64,000 nt of DNA, taken from Lithobates sylvaticus. Taxonomy: Eukaryota > Chordata > Amphibia > Anura > Ranidae. Shown in pieces: positions 47,767 to 59,540 of the stretch. Each line of letters begins with the position of its first letter. The first letter of the stretch is position 1. The notes beneath the pieces are model-generated. The model was not told the origin of the DNA, ran no database searches, and worked only from the letters and a program-made list of their open reading frames with translations. The stretch is taken from contig CM053030.1 of NCBI GenBank assembly GCA_028564925.1, positions 376,930,945 to 376,994,944 on the forward strand, in the 5' to 3' direction. The translations under genes and the position numbers were made by a program.

Positions 47767-48085
47767 GGACAAACCCAACAGTCACCAGGTAACACCATGG
47801 CAAGGTCAGCCAGCTCCTATTTATAAAAGTGTCTTCAGGTACTAGATGCTGTAAGCCTGCATCAAGCTCATGCCCAATCAGTGATTTTGACCATAGATGC
47901 TAAGTGTTAAACAGCACTTAAAGCTAAGACAATCCCAAGGGTCACCCAGTCATGCTGCAGATTGGACAGCCAGCTCCCCAATCCTTAGCATATTATTTGT
48001 AACAGGAGCTTTAGGTACTAAATGCTGTAAGCCTACATAAAGCTTGTGCCCAATCTCAGCCCAAGCCCTGATTCTTGAAATCTCT
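47767..48085. repeat. Imperfect tandem duplication, ~165-bp period
   Basis: The block AGCCAGCTCCTATT…AGGTACTAGATGCTGTAAGCC…AGCTCATGCCCAATC is repeated about 165-180 bp downstream as AGCCAGCTCCCCAA…AGGTACTAAATGCTGTAAGCC…AGCTTGTGCCCAATC. No ORF spans both units. Confidence 0.75.
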
Positions 48086-48383
48086 GCTTCGTATGGAACC
48101 ATTGGTCTCCATTCTTCAACTGTCTGCTTAGAAAAGGATGCAGTGCTCCCAGTCACAGTGATTAAGTACAATCCTCTGCATGCAGTGATCTTCTTATATT
48201 TCAGTGTCTGTTTATATGTAAGAACTCCCCTAGAGGTAAAAGTTTAATTTCTACTCTATATTATCATTTCTTATCTATTTCCCATGCTACTAACTTACTC
48301 CAGATGTTTAAATGGGGGCTTGACTGTAATAGGCAATGTTTGCCCCAAGATTGAGAACCTTTGTAAATGCACAAGATATCTTA

Positions 48384-48807
48384 TGCCCTGTACACATGGT
48401 TGGACATTCTGACCACAAAATCCGTCAGATTTTTTCAGATGGATTTTGTGCCAAACTTGTCTTGCTTACACACGGTCGCACAAAGTTGTCGGAAAATCCG
48501 ATCGTTCTTAATGAGGTGACGTACAAAATGTACGTCAGGACTATAAACGGGCCAGTAGCCAATAGCTTTCGTCTCTTAATTTATTCTGAGCATGCGTGGC
48601 ACTTTGTCCGTCGGAATTGTCTACACACGATCGGAATTTAAATGATCAGATTTTGTTGTCGGAACATTTTAGATCCTGCTCTCAAACTTTGTGTGTCGGA
48701 AATTCCAACGGAAAAAGTCAGATGAAGCCCACATATGATCGTATTTTCCGACAACACAATCGGATCGCACATTTTCCGCCGGAAATTCCGACCGTGTGTA
48801 CAGGGCA
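48384..48807. mobile_element. PIF/Harbinger-like MITE, TTA duplication
   Basis: TTA at 48381-48383 and 48808-48810. Ends TGCCCTGTACACATGG and CCGTGTGTACAGGGCA are inverted repeats. The interior carries mirrored CCGACAA / TTGTCGG blocks. Non-coding. Confidence 0.85.
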
Positions 48808-48844
48808 TTACAGTTGGGGAAACCACTATCAAACCTGTTTCATG

Positions 48845-50267
48845 TACACATAGCCCACAAATTGTTTGCAATATAGGGCCGTGAAGCTGTTAGGGCCTGG
48901 GGCTTTGGAGGGTTTCAAAGAGGAAATAATCAAGGCTATCTCCTCTTAAATACAGGATGCATTCAGGGGTTGTAATTGTTCGTCCGTGAGCTTAGGTAGT
49001 GAGAAGGTATCCAGCCAGGATTTTGCTAACCCCCAAAACTACTAAACTATTTAATCGTATCCTTAAGGGTGACCCATTCCCAAACAGAAATGCTCATGGC
49101 AAATATTTCACTGATCCCAAAACCAGGTAAGGACCATACCCTACCTCAAAACTACCGCCCCATATTGGTTATTAACCACTTCAGCCCCGGACCAATTTGC
49201 AGCCAAAGGACCAGGCCCCTTTTTGTGATTCGGCACTGCGTCGCTTTAACTGACAATTGCGCGGTCGTGCGACGTGGCTCCCAAACAAAATTGGCGTCCT
49301 TTTTTTCCCACAAATAGAGCTTTCTTTTGGTGGTATTTGATCGCCCCTGCGGTTTTTATTTTTTGCGCTATAAACAAAAATAGAGCGACAATTTTGAAAA
49401 CAATGCAATATTTTTTGCTATTGTAAATATCCCCAAAAAATATATAAAAACATTTTTTTCCTCAGTTTGGGCCGATACGTATTCTTCTACATATTTTTGG
49501 TAAAAAAAATCGCAATTAGCTATTATTGATTGGTTTGCGCAAAAGTTATAGCGTTTACAAAATAGGGGATAGTTTTATAGCATTTTTATTAATATTTTTT
49601 TTTTTTACTAGTAATGACAGCAATCAGCGATTTTTATTGTGACTGTGGCGGACACATCGGACATTTTTGACACATTTTTGGGACCATTGTCATTTATACA
49701 GCAATCAATGCTATTTAAATGCATTGATTCCTGTATAAATGACAGTTGTAGTGAAAGAGTTAACCACTAGGGGAAGGGGAGGGGTTATGGGTTGTGACGT
49801 GTGTGTTTTTTTACATTAGGGGGCGGGGCTGACGTCTGACGTCATTGACCGGCTTTCCAGATGACTGGAAACAGCCGATCAATGACAGGCAGAGTAGGAA
49901 GCGTGGGGAGAGGTTTGTTTACACAGACCTCTCCCCGTTCTTCAGTTCTGTGACCCGATCGCGGCCGGGGTAACGGAGCTCCCGACCGGGTCGCGAGCGC
50001 GCCGCTGGCGGCGCGCACGCGACCCACGGGCAGGCAATTAAAGGGCCACGTACAGGTACGTGATTTTGCCTGCCGGTGCCATTCTGCCGCAGTATATCTG
50101 CGTGAGGCGGTCAGGAAGCGGTTAAAAATTACTTGAAGATTTTTGGCCGTGTTCTAGCAGACCGCCAAGCATCAGTCATCATGACATTGATTTCCCCCGA
50201 TCAAACCAGCTTTATACCAACCAAATTACGGATAACATACACCTGGCTTCAAACATTATTCAAGATG
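48845..50267 (+). mobile_element. L1/Tx1-like LINE with inverted 5' segment, split by a TTAA element
   Basis: The complement of 49022-48850 encodes the N-terminal RT region (WLDTFSLPKLTDEQL…, SSLKPSKAPGPNSFTALY; KAPGP from the complement of 48892-48909). From about 49025 the + strand continues with KLLKLFNRILKGD and NISLIPKPGKD, then NYRPIL. After the 49172-50125 insertion it resumes with LKIFGRVLAD and DQTSFIP (50199-50219). The order, with the outer end of the inverted segment continuing into the + segment, is the classic twin-priming product. Dead copy; it ends where the next element enters at about 50268. Confidence 0.8.
49172..50125. mobile_element. TTAACCACTT-family element, near-complete copy
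   Basis: TTAA at 49172-49175 and 50122-50125. The left end TTAACCACTTCAGCCCCGG and right end GGCGGTCAGGAAGCGGTTAA are inverted repeats. Landmarks GGCACTGCGTCGCTTTAACT, TGGTGGTATTTGATCG and GGTTTGCGCAAAAGTTATAG (49532-49551) define the subfamily. The right third is GC-rich with stems (GACCGGCTTTCCAG / CTGGAAACAGCC). No transposase. It sits exactly in a TTAA of an L1, so the pre-insertion site is readable. Confidence 0.88.
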
Positions 50268-51385
50268 CAGGTATATAAGATGGACGAGGAAGATGGAAGA
50301 AGATGGAAGAAGAAGATGAAGAAACTGAAGGATGAAGAAAGGTAGAAGACCAGAAATAAGAAGATGAAAGAAGAATTTAATAAAGGAATTGTCAAAGACC
50401 GTCTCCTGTAATTTTTAACATTTTTGTCACTTTTTTGGTGAAATGATAGGTACCCCCTTACCATTTCACACAGGGGGGAGGCCGGGATCTGGGGGTCCCC
50501 TTGTTAAAGGGGGCTTCCAGATTCCAATAAGCCCCCCGCCTGCAGACCCCCACAAGTAATGGCCAGGGTTGTGGGGACGAGGCCCTTGTCCCCATCAACA
50601 TGGGTACATGGTGCTTTGAGAGGTCACAGACCCCCAAAGCACCCTCCCAATGTTGAGGGCATGTGGCCTGGTACAGTTCAGGAGGGAGGGGGGGCGCTCT
50701 CGTCCCCCCCTCTTTTCCTGCGGCCTGCCAGGTTGCGTGCTCTGATAAGGGTCTGGTATAGATATTTAGGGGGAACCCCACGTCATTTTTTTTTAAATTT
50801 GACGCAGGGTTCCCCTTAATATCCATAAGCAGACCTGAAGGGCCTGGTAATTGAATTTGGGGGAACCCCCACGCTTTTTATTTATTTTTATTTTTTTTTA
50901 TCAATGACTTTTAATGAATGACTGTTCTCTGTATTACGGGAGTCGGCAATTCATTATAGCCGCGAGTGATTTTAAATAGCTTTTTTTCCTGCAAAAATTA
51001 CACTTTGTGCAGGGACAGTTATAAGCACGGGAAACATGCGCCCCTTTACATGCATACTATAGACACCCCCCAGGTACGAAATTTAAAGGAATATTAAACT
51101 TTTATTGTTTCACTTTAAGCATTATTAAAATCACTGCTCCTGAAAAAACTGACGTTTTTAAAACTTTTTTTTGCATTGATACATGTCCCCTGGGGCAGGA
51201 CCCAGGTCCCCAAACACTTTTTATGACAATAACATGCATATTTGCCTTTAAAATTAGCACTTTTGATTTTGAACGTTCGAATCCCATAGACTTTAATAGG
51301 GTTCTAATGTTCACATGAGCTTTAGGTCTGTTCGCAGGTTCTGGTGCAAACCGAACAGGGGGTGTTCGGCTCATCCCTAATGATG
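50268..51385. mobile_element. Second member of the palindrome family
   Basis: It opens with TATATAAG and a GAAGATGGAAGAAG purine tract, then shares with 23440-23590 the ordered blocks CCGGGATCTGGGGGTCCC, TTAAAGGGGGCTTCCAGATT and AATAAGCCCCCCGCCTGCAG. It continues with CAGGTTGCGTGCTCTGATAA, TGGGGCAGGACCCAGGTCCC and the terminus GGTGTTCGGCTCATCCCTA. No palindrome arm is retained. Non-coding; superfamily unknown. Confidence 0.75.
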
Positions 51386-51660
51386 GCACACCAAACTATC
51401 AAGTATATGCAGATGTATTCTTGTATTGCGCTATACACGCATTATTATTTATGATTTATTTTCAGTTAATGCTATGATTTTATCGTTTATACTGTTTTTT
51501 GATGAGTGTCACTTCCTAACTACAGTACCATGGTTTCTTTTTTTTCTTACCCTATGTATGATATAGGAAATTGTTTTTTTCTGTATATACAGCACTCTCA
51601 ATGCACGTTATATTTTCTTGTAACTGCCGAAAATTACCTTAATAAAAACATTTGTAAACC
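51386..51660. other. Possible L1 3' end
   Basis: AT-rich tract with TACCTTAATAAAAACATTTG near 51635-51654, which would fit the 3' UTR and poly(A) signal of the L1 interrupted upstream. Not provable from sequence alone. Confidence 0.35.
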
Positions 51661-51684
51661 TCAATAAAATCAAGGTCCAACAAA

Positions 51685-51688
<4 letters not shown>

Positions 51689-51720
<32 letters not shown>
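51689..51720. repeat. (TA)n microsatellite
   Basis: A pure TA dinucleotide run of about 32 bp. Confidence 0.97.
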
Positions 51721-51721
<1 letters not shown>

Positions 51722-51723
<2 letters not shown>

Positions 51724-52021
51724 CCAAACATACTTTTTGCAAAGTGTCAAAGCGTTTTGCAAAACACTTTTCAAGGCATGTTATACTTTGCAAGGGAATG
51801 TTCTCCAGAGCTTAGTGAATGTAATGAAAATCCACTTTGCAAAAAAGAAAAAGAATCATACTTATATGCAAGAAAAATAAAAAAAGTATGCTTTTTTGCT
51901 TGCACATGATAGGATGAGGGAAGTTAGCAGAACCTTGCCCCATTCCCAAACTGGAAAAAAATTCCCATGCAAAGTGCAACTGTGCTTGTAAAGTGAACAG
52001 TATTTTTAGTAAATCAACCCC
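51722..52021. mobile_element. Diverged copy of the GGGGTTGATTTACTAAA MITE
   Basis: The right end TTTTTAGTAAATCAACCCC, with CTCCAGAGCTTAGTGAATG and TGCTTGCACATGATAGGATG in the interior, matches 7810-8098 in order. The left terminus has decayed against the (TA)n tract. Confidence 0.75.
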
Positions 52022-53896
52022 AATGAATATACCCAATGATCCAGCCTTGAAACTACAGAGAAGGTACATCAAAAATACAGTGGGCTTAGCTAGAAATGTT
52101 CAGTCTGTTCTTTACATTTAACTTTAAGAGTGTGTAACTAAGCCACTTAGATACCAATACTTTTTTGGCAGAGTGGTCTGGAGCCTCATAGAAATGGCTG
52201 GAAAAACTCAAGCAGACTTTGCTCAACCCTTGCATTCTAAGGTTTTTTGCCTTTATTTTTCTCTGTACTGTTAAAATACAGCAGAGGGAAAGATCACTAT
52301 TTAGTATGAGGTGCCAGCATAGACATCCATAGTGCATAATTGATGTTAATAGCAGTGCCTAACATCCCTAACATTAGCATTGATCACACAAAAGGGTAAA
52401 GACTTCAAAGCCTTTAAAATCATGCTCTGTTCTCCTACATCAATGAATGAGCTACAATGGGTTAATCACTGAGCAAACTCAATATTTAAAGAGGAAATAT
52501 CTAACTCTTACCTCTTAAATATTTACAGTTGGATGTACCCAATAAATAACATTCCGAAAAAGATTTCAACAAATGAGATAAATGACAATGTAAACCAATA
52601 GTCAACTGTAAATTAGTACACAAGAACACAAAAACGTATTACCCTCTTCATGTGACTTACAAAAAGTCATTGGACACAGCTTCGGGTCTCCTCATGCACC
52701 CTTCAGTTGCAGAGAAAGTGGTAGAGTTTGATGGGATACTGTGGACTATCTGTATAGATGAGTACTTTGTTTTCTTTATGAAGATATTTTTCTATTGACT
52801 TTGAGACCCAAAAACATAGCGACGACAACAGATATTGATGCATGTTGTCGTGCATTTTGATACTGCTCTATTCATTGCAATAAAAAAATTAAAAGGTGTG
52901 CTTCCAGCATCAATTTCCAGTCACAGGCCAGGTGTTGGGACAAGACCTAATTTTATTACCTAACTGCAATAGAGAAAAGTCAGGTCCCTGGACTGAGTGT
53001 GCCACCTGGCAGGGTTGTGTAACTCTCAGGAATGAATGAACAGAAATACAAACTAAATAAAACAGCTTTTATATATGCATTTTCTTTGTTAGTTTAGCTT
53101 TTTGCTAGAGTTCAGCTTTAAATACCACATTTTCACATTTTAAAGTAATCAATGATCACATTTTACAGATAAGTGCTATAAATGGCCATGTCAATGTCAC
53201 AGTCTATGAATATAAAATATGCTCAAATTTACTTGCTACCTAATGCAAGGTTGAAAACATTTGTTCAAAAATATTTTATTTCTCAGAAATGGCAAAGCAG
53301 TAAAGCCAACATGATAATAAATATGAAGAGCAAGTTTAGTGACACATTTTAAGAATAAACTAGAGAACTTCGAAAGGTGCTGGAAATAAATTCTCTTTTT
53401 GTTACTCTAACCATTAACATGTGCAGATAAAGAATTATGGAACCTGACACCAGATAAGAACAGCTTGACCAATTTAACTTGCCCTTTTCCTGCCTGATTT
53501 ATAACAGACAAAGCATAACCCTTTGCTTCTTTATGAATTCAGATTAACGTTATATCTTTTCAAATAATTCCCTTATTATCTTAGAGAGCTACTGTTTTGT
53601 GACTATTGTAGAAAGCTATCAGAGTTTCTCCAAATGAATACCTTCTGCCATCGCTCAGCTAAAGGTCATGGCCCCCTGTGCTAGAGCTTCACTTTTTCTG
53701 AAATACCCTTCACATTTCTACTTTTTTTTCTACTCTGCATTTTGTCACAACAGGTTTCTTCTCACCATTAATATCAATAGAGATCAAGATCAGTTAACCT
53801 CATTTAAAAGAAGAAAAGGAAAACTTTGGCAGGTAAAAGGGAATGTGTTAGTTAAACAGAAATACGTTATTAATATATGACAAGTTTAAAATTATT
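52022..53896. other. No gene or repeat recognised
   Basis: AT-rich, unique-looking, repeat-poor sequence with only chance ORFs. Confidence 0.45.
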
Positions 53897-54045
53897 TAGA
53901 TTACTAAAACTGGTGCACTCAGAATGTGGTGCAGCTGTGCATGGTAGCCAATCAGCATTTAACTTCAACTTGTTCAATTAAGCTTTGACAAAAAAAATGG
54001 TAGCTGATTGGTTTCTTTGCAAAACTGCACCAGGTTTTGCATTAT
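53897..54045. mobile_element. Short MITE, ACTGGTGCACTCAGAATGTG type
   Basis: The left ACTAAAACTGGTGCACTCAG and GTGGTGCAGCTG are mirrored by AAAACTGCACCAGGTTTTG. It has GTAGCCAATCAGC / GTAGCTGATTGG in the middle. Related to 46225-46371. Confidence 0.7.
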
Positions 54046-54660
54046 TATTATATCTTTCTGAAAATTAAATGTGGCCCTTTAAAGCTGAACTCCAGGCAAA
54101 TATTTATAGGCAGTAAACAATACATATGTGAGTCCTGTCCATTTTTTATCTTTGTTCACCCATTCCAGAGCTTAAAGTGATATTAAATAATATCTTTATT
54201 CACCAAAAATAATCCACACACATACACTTTTTAATGGCACTGTAATTTACTTTTCATGGAATTGTTTCTTATCATATTTTTCTGCTTCTTTATAATGTCG
54301 CTACGCCTTTTTCCCTTTTATTTGTTTGAAATGAGCAGTGCATTAGTTGTGGTCATGTGTATGCACACTATTAATCCCATATTCCATAGTCCTTTTTCCA
54401 TCTCGGTAACAAGCAAGAGACCGTGCCTATGTTCCTATATACAGTGGGGCCACAGAGAAAAAATTTAGCCACCCTCTAACAGGAAATCAGATCACAGCAG
54501 AAAAAATAAGTAGACATTTGGAAGAGGCTGAGAACACTAGAAGATGCTTTATTAAGTTACAAATACATACTTGACATACTGAATATATTAATTTTTTTTT
54601 CCCACTAAAGCTTAGTGTAACTTTAGTACATTTTAAACTGCTGTTGCAGTTTAGTATTAA
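54046..54660. other. MITE end fragments, no gene
   Basis: CTTTAAAGCTGAACTCCAGG near 54078 is one terminus of the foldback family at 20884-21450. CTTAAAGTGATATTAAAT near 54171 resembles the family B start. Neither has a partner end. Confidence 0.5.
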
Positions 54661-55081
54661 GGCCCATACACACGATCTGACTTTTTGACAACCAACATGC
54701 AAATTAGCTGTTTTGGACCAACATCCGACCGTGTGTACGCTCCAACGGACCAACTTTTTCCAGGTTTCATCTGACTTTTGTTGGCTGTGCGAACAGACCA
54801 ACTTTCTGCCAACAAAAGTCCGATGGACCAAAGTCCGACCGTGTGTACACAAAACCAACGGACTTTTGTACAAACCAATGCAGAACCAATGCAAAAGATC
54901 AGACAACAATACAGAAGTTGACCAAAGGTGGCGGTAAAGAGCAGAAAAACCAAGTGATTTGGTGAAAGTTGGCTGAAAAAGTCCTGCCGTGTGTATGCAA
55001 TACCAACTTGGGGCCAACGCCCTTTGGACAAAAATCCACGGGAAAGTTGGTCCACGGTCCAATCGTGTGTATGAGGCTTTA
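54661..55081. mobile_element. PIF/Harbinger-like MITE
   Basis: The left GGCCCATACACACGATCTGA is mirrored by CCAATCGTGTGTATGAGGC. Inner GTCCGACCGTGTGTACAC and GACCGTGTGTACGCTCC blocks repeat the terminal motif. No ORF of note. Confidence 0.78.
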
Positions 55082-55363
55082 AAGTAAAACTATGACCTTG
55101 CATAAAAAAACTGCTGAAATCCTGCCCACCACATTTATTTTGTTTCCAGCTTCAAACAGAGGCAGAATTTCCAGCATTTAAGCAACTTAAAATGTTTCAC
55201 TGTATGAGGCTCCACTAGTAACCAGGCAAAAAAACTGCTTATCATTGGAAGCTCTATATGTTTCCAAAGGCCATACACTTTAGTGGAGGCACTGCATTTA
55301 TCAGAATATTATTATCTATCCCTTTTGCTATCTGACCTGAATAATTTGTATTACCCTTTCTTA

Positions 55364-55787
55364 TGCCGCGTACACACGATCGGAAACGACACCAGCAAAA
55401 CTCAGATGAGAGCTTTTTGTTGGAAAATGCGACCGTGTGTATGCTTCATCAGTCTTTTGCTGGCGGAATTCCAGCCAGCAAAAGATTAAGAGCATGTTCT
55501 CTATTTTTCAGTCAGGAAAAGTTCCTATCCGAAATGCAATCATCTGTATGCAATTCGGACGCGCAAAAAATCATGCATGCTCGGAAACAATTTGACGCAT
55601 GCTCGGAAGCATTGAACTTAATTTTCTCGGCTCATCGTAGTGCTGTACGTCACCGCGTTATTGACGGTCGAAAAGTTCAGAGAACTTTTGTGTGACCGTG
55701 TGTATGCAAGACAAGCTTAAGCGGAATTCCGTCGGAAAAAACATCCAAGATTTTTCGGACTGAAATTCCGCTCGTGTGTACGCGGCA
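55364..55787. mobile_element. PIF/Harbinger-like MITE, TTA duplication
   Basis: TTA at 55361-55363 and 55788-55790. Ends TGCCGCGTACACACGATCGG and CGCTCGTGTGTACGCGGCA are inverted repeats. The interior holds a mirrored GCGACCGTGTGTATGC / GACCGTGTGTATGC pair. Non-coding. Confidence 0.87.
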
Positions 55788-56110
55788 TTAGTGTTCATTC
55801 AGTGGCACTCCTGGATATTTTCACATTTTGCTCCTTTCCTCTCCTGGTACCAGCTGCTTAGTGAGAGATGTGGCAATTGTTGCTGTAACCTGATTTTCTA
55901 CAGGATGAGTTGACGCAAGCCGCCATTTGTGAGTGTATTTTTTTATGTTTTCACTTATTAAAATAGGTTTTACCTGCCCTATCCAGTCCCTACAAACATG
56001 TATTTACATACACCTTTTGAACATTTCTAAACACATATTGTATTCTGTGTTGAAAAAAAACAGAACTCTGTGCATCCAGGGGGCAGATTAGATTCTCTGA
56101 ACATATCTAA

Positions 56111-56400
56111 GGCTCTGTTTATAGCTGTGTGCCAGGGGAATGCATGTAAGATAGCCCCTATTATATTTGCACTGGGATGCCACTCATTTTTAATGGCACT
56201 CGAACACACCTTTAATGGCACTCCAACACCACATGCATTTTAGTGCACCGGAACGCATGGTAACAAAGTACCATGCATTCTGGTGCAGTGCAATTAAAAG
56301 AAAAGGTGCAAGCACTTTTCTCCCAAATATAGTGTCATTGAGCATAAAACGTGCATTAATGTGCTCACAGTGTCTCACCCGCTTAGGTGTGAATGGGGCC
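56111..56400. mobile_element. PIF/Harbinger-like MITE, TAA duplication
   Basis: TAA at 56108-56110 and 56401-56403. Ends GGCTCTGTTTATAGCTGTG and AGGTGTGAATGGGGCC are imperfect inverted repeats. ATGCATTTTAGTGCACCGGA is mirrored by a CATGCATTCTGGTGCA block. Non-coding. Confidence 0.7.
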
Positions 56401-56732
56401 TAAGTGCAAGCAAACACACACAAGTGAGCATAATTGTGTGTACATGCATGTAAGCATAAAAGTGAAGGAGAACTTTTTCTGGGAAGCAATAAGTTTGTTC
56501 ATACCTGCCAGTTAATTCTCCATGAATTTAAATAAACCAAATACAGAAGGCTAGTGTGAATGTAGCCCAACGCAGCTTCTCACAGAGGAAAAAAAAATAC
56601 ATGAAGCACAAAATAAAACATAGCCTGTCCAACACTATCTGCAAATTTGAGTCCTTCTACTAACAAGTTGAACTTTGTGCCCAGCTCCAGAAAACATATA
56701 CCTGCTCTGTTCATAATAATCATTGTTATATT

Positions 56733-56885
<153 letters not shown>

Positions 56886-57177
56886 TTAGAGTTAAATGTT
56901 CTGTCTAACTAAATCTGTTTATAGTTTCAGAACCATGGACAGCTCAGCAAGACTTCTCTTTTGTTCTCTCTCCATCCTTTTCATACATACTGTATCATTA
57001 CAGAACTTTAGATTATACTGTGTAATGTCTTGTGCTCTATATAGTGGACAGCATGAAAAATAATATGTTCTAAATTTGTCCATAAAAATGTAATCTTATT
57101 GGATAATAATATTATGTAATTGGAATTACAGGTCTTTTATACTAAATATTGTGTGTTTCTGAAGCATGTTCCCCTTA

Positions 57178-57587
57178 GGCCCCTTTCACACCGGGGCGTT
57201 TTTTATGCGGTGCAGCGCTAAAAATAGCGCCTGTTCACCGCATGAAAAAATCCGGCCCCTTTAACTCCAGTGTGAAAGCCGGCGGGCTTTCACACTGGAG
57301 CGGTGCGCTAGCAGGATGACAAAAAAAAGTCCTGCTAGAAGCATCTTTGGAGCGGTATAGGAGCGGTGTGTTCACCGCTCCTATACCGCTCCATCCCATT
57401 GATTAGAATGGGACACCACGGTGAAACCGCGGCAATACCGCCGCAAAGCGCCGCTACGGCGGCGCTCTGCGGGGGTCTTTAACCCTTTTTCGGCCGCTCG
57501 CAGGGGTTAAAACCGCACCGCGAGCGGGCGAAAACCGCGGTTAAAACGACCGTCACCGCGGCTCCCCGCCCCAGTGTGAAAGGGGCC
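57178..57587. mobile_element. PIF/Harbinger-like MITE, TTA duplication
   Basis: TTA at 57175-57177 and 57588-57590. Ends GGCCCCTTTCACACCGGGGC and GCCCCAGTGTGAAAGGGGCC are inverted repeats. The interior is GC-rich with several stems (TAGGAGCGGTG / CACCGCTCCTA). Same family as 14600-14982. Confidence 0.9.
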
Positions 57588-57727
57588 TTACTGTAAGAGA
57601 TTGTCATATTTATTTACCTTGCTAGGCATTGGCATAGCTCCTCATTTGACCAACATACTAGATTATGTACTACATCGACATCATATTTTTAATGTAAATA
57701 CAGCAAAAAGATAACAATAAGGAAATA

Positions 57728-57766
<39 letters not shown>

Positions 57767-57961
57767 ATTCAGCCTTACATATTTCTGGATTAACTGTCTG
57801 CATAATGTACTGAGCTAGCAATGCTAATTTGTGGTTCAGTTACTGGGCTGGAGGTGGAGAGGTGGCATCAGAAGTTGTAATAGGTATGGCAGCAGGCTGG
57901 CTATGCAGTGTGTAATGGGTATGTAATTTGCTGAACAGAATTACATCATTTTGAAAGATAA

Positions 57962-58017
<56 letters not shown>

Positions 58018-58679
58018 TATTTCACTTAAGGAGCAAAACAACATTCTTTATAAATTCTTCCTTCAGACTTAATGCTATAACAGTGTATGCGATGGAAAGA
58101 ATTTTGACATTTTGTCAGCTATAGAAAATCATTGCTGGCAACAGTCTAAAATGGAAAAAACTTTTAAGTACAATTAACAATAGCAATGCATGCCATTTTA
58201 TAGTTTACACATTATATAAATTGTAGATTAAGCTGGAATTTTTCATTAGGTCTATGAGACAGAAAAGAATTATAAAGTGGTGTTTTAAAGAAAACGGTTT
58301 TGCTTTAAGAATTATAGTTAATCATGTACAAATTATTCTGCAAAGTGAAATACACTTACCCTAAAGAATGTCTTTTTACAATATTTCCCTTAGTCAAAAT
58401 GACATTGTATAAAAATGAAATTAAGGTTGAAAAATGTTCTTAATCTTTATTAAACTGACAAAAATAATATAAGAAACCAAAATTATTGACATTATTTTTG
58501 AAAATACTAATTATTGATATTTAACCAGTTGGAAGAAGATCACTCTTAAGTAAAAAAGAGGGATTATGTTTGGGGGAAAAAAAAGAGGGATTATTGTCGT
58601 TCACTATAACAGCATTAAAATATTCTGCTAGCAGCAAAAATGTCACATATGCCATACTGATGTATTATAGTTAAGTCAG
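57588..58679. other. No gene; two (TA)n tracts
   Basis: (AT)n runs at 57729-57761 and 57966-58014. The remainder is AT-rich and unassigned. Confidence 0.5.
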
Positions 58680-59125
58680 TGGCAGAACTACCAGGGTTGC
58701 AGCAGTTGCACTTGCGACTGGGCCCTGACATTCCGCCACTGTTGGGGGCCCCAGCAGGGTTGCTAGTCCCACAGTTCTGAGTGGAGGGCGTATCTCTCAT
58801 ACAGCTCAGAGCCGACATTTCTCCCTGCTCCCCCCTCCGTCCTCCTTCCCTTCCTCCTCTCTTGCACGGGATGACACAGCCGATCTGCTCCTTCTCCCTG
58901 CTCCCCTCTCCTGTGTGTGCTTTGTGGGAAGTCAAGTGTGAAGCTAATGAGCTCACACCTCCCGCGGTACACATACGGGAGAGCGGTGGAGGGAGAAGTA
59001 GCAGATCAGCTGTGTCATCCCGTGCGAGAGAGGAGGGAGGGAGGACAGAGGGGGAGAAGGGAGAACTGTCGGCTCTGAACTGTATGAGAGACGATGTCCA
59101 CTCAGAGCCGTGCTGAGGAGGCAGG
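58680..59125. repeat. Foldback repeat with ~115-bp arms
   Basis: CATACAGCTCAGAGCCGACA (from about 58798) is mirrored by GTCGGCTCTGAACTGTATG near 59069-59090. Pyrimidine-rich CCTCCTCTCTTGCACGGGAT and its mirror ATCCCGTGCGAGAGAGGAGG lie inside. The left edge starts near GTCAGTGGCAGAACTACC. Non-coding. Confidence 0.8.
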
Positions 59126-59139
59126 CAGAATTTATGATG

Positions 59140-59540
59140 ACTGATCAGCTAAACTGATAGGCAGTGTTGATGGGAGGCATTGATGGACACTGATAGGTGG
59201 CACTGATAGGCTGCACTGATAGGCAGCACTAATACGCAACACATATAGGTGACATTGATGAACAATGATCTGTGGCATGGATAGGTGGTGTGCCACTGAT
59301 GGGCATTGATGAGCACTGATAGGCAGCATTAATGAGCACTGATAGGTGGCATTGATGAGCACTGATAGGCAGCATTGATGAGCACTGATAGGTGGCATTG
59401 ATGAGCAATGATATGTATCACTGATAGGCAGCACTGATGGGCATTAATGAGCACTGATAGACAGCACTCATAGGCTGCACCGATGGGCACTGATAGGTGG
59501 CATTGATGAGCAGTGATAGGCAGCACTGATACATTACAGG
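59140..59540. repeat. CAGTGCC-type minisatellite, complementary strand
   Basis: Units of GGCACTGATAGGTGGCATTG and ATGAGCACTGATAGGCAGC are the reverse complement of the minisatellites at 32600-33070 and 34155-34545, here outside a recognisable TTAA element. The long minus-strand ORFs are artefacts. Confidence 0.9.

Noticed and set aside
51281-51295. GTTCGAATCCC resembling a tRNA B box
   Set aside because: It lies inside the palindrome-family element with no A box or acceptor stem at the right spacing.
58763-59116. ORFs of ~110 residues on both strands
   Set aside because: They fall in the purine/pyrimidine-rich arms of a foldback repeat; symmetric artefact.
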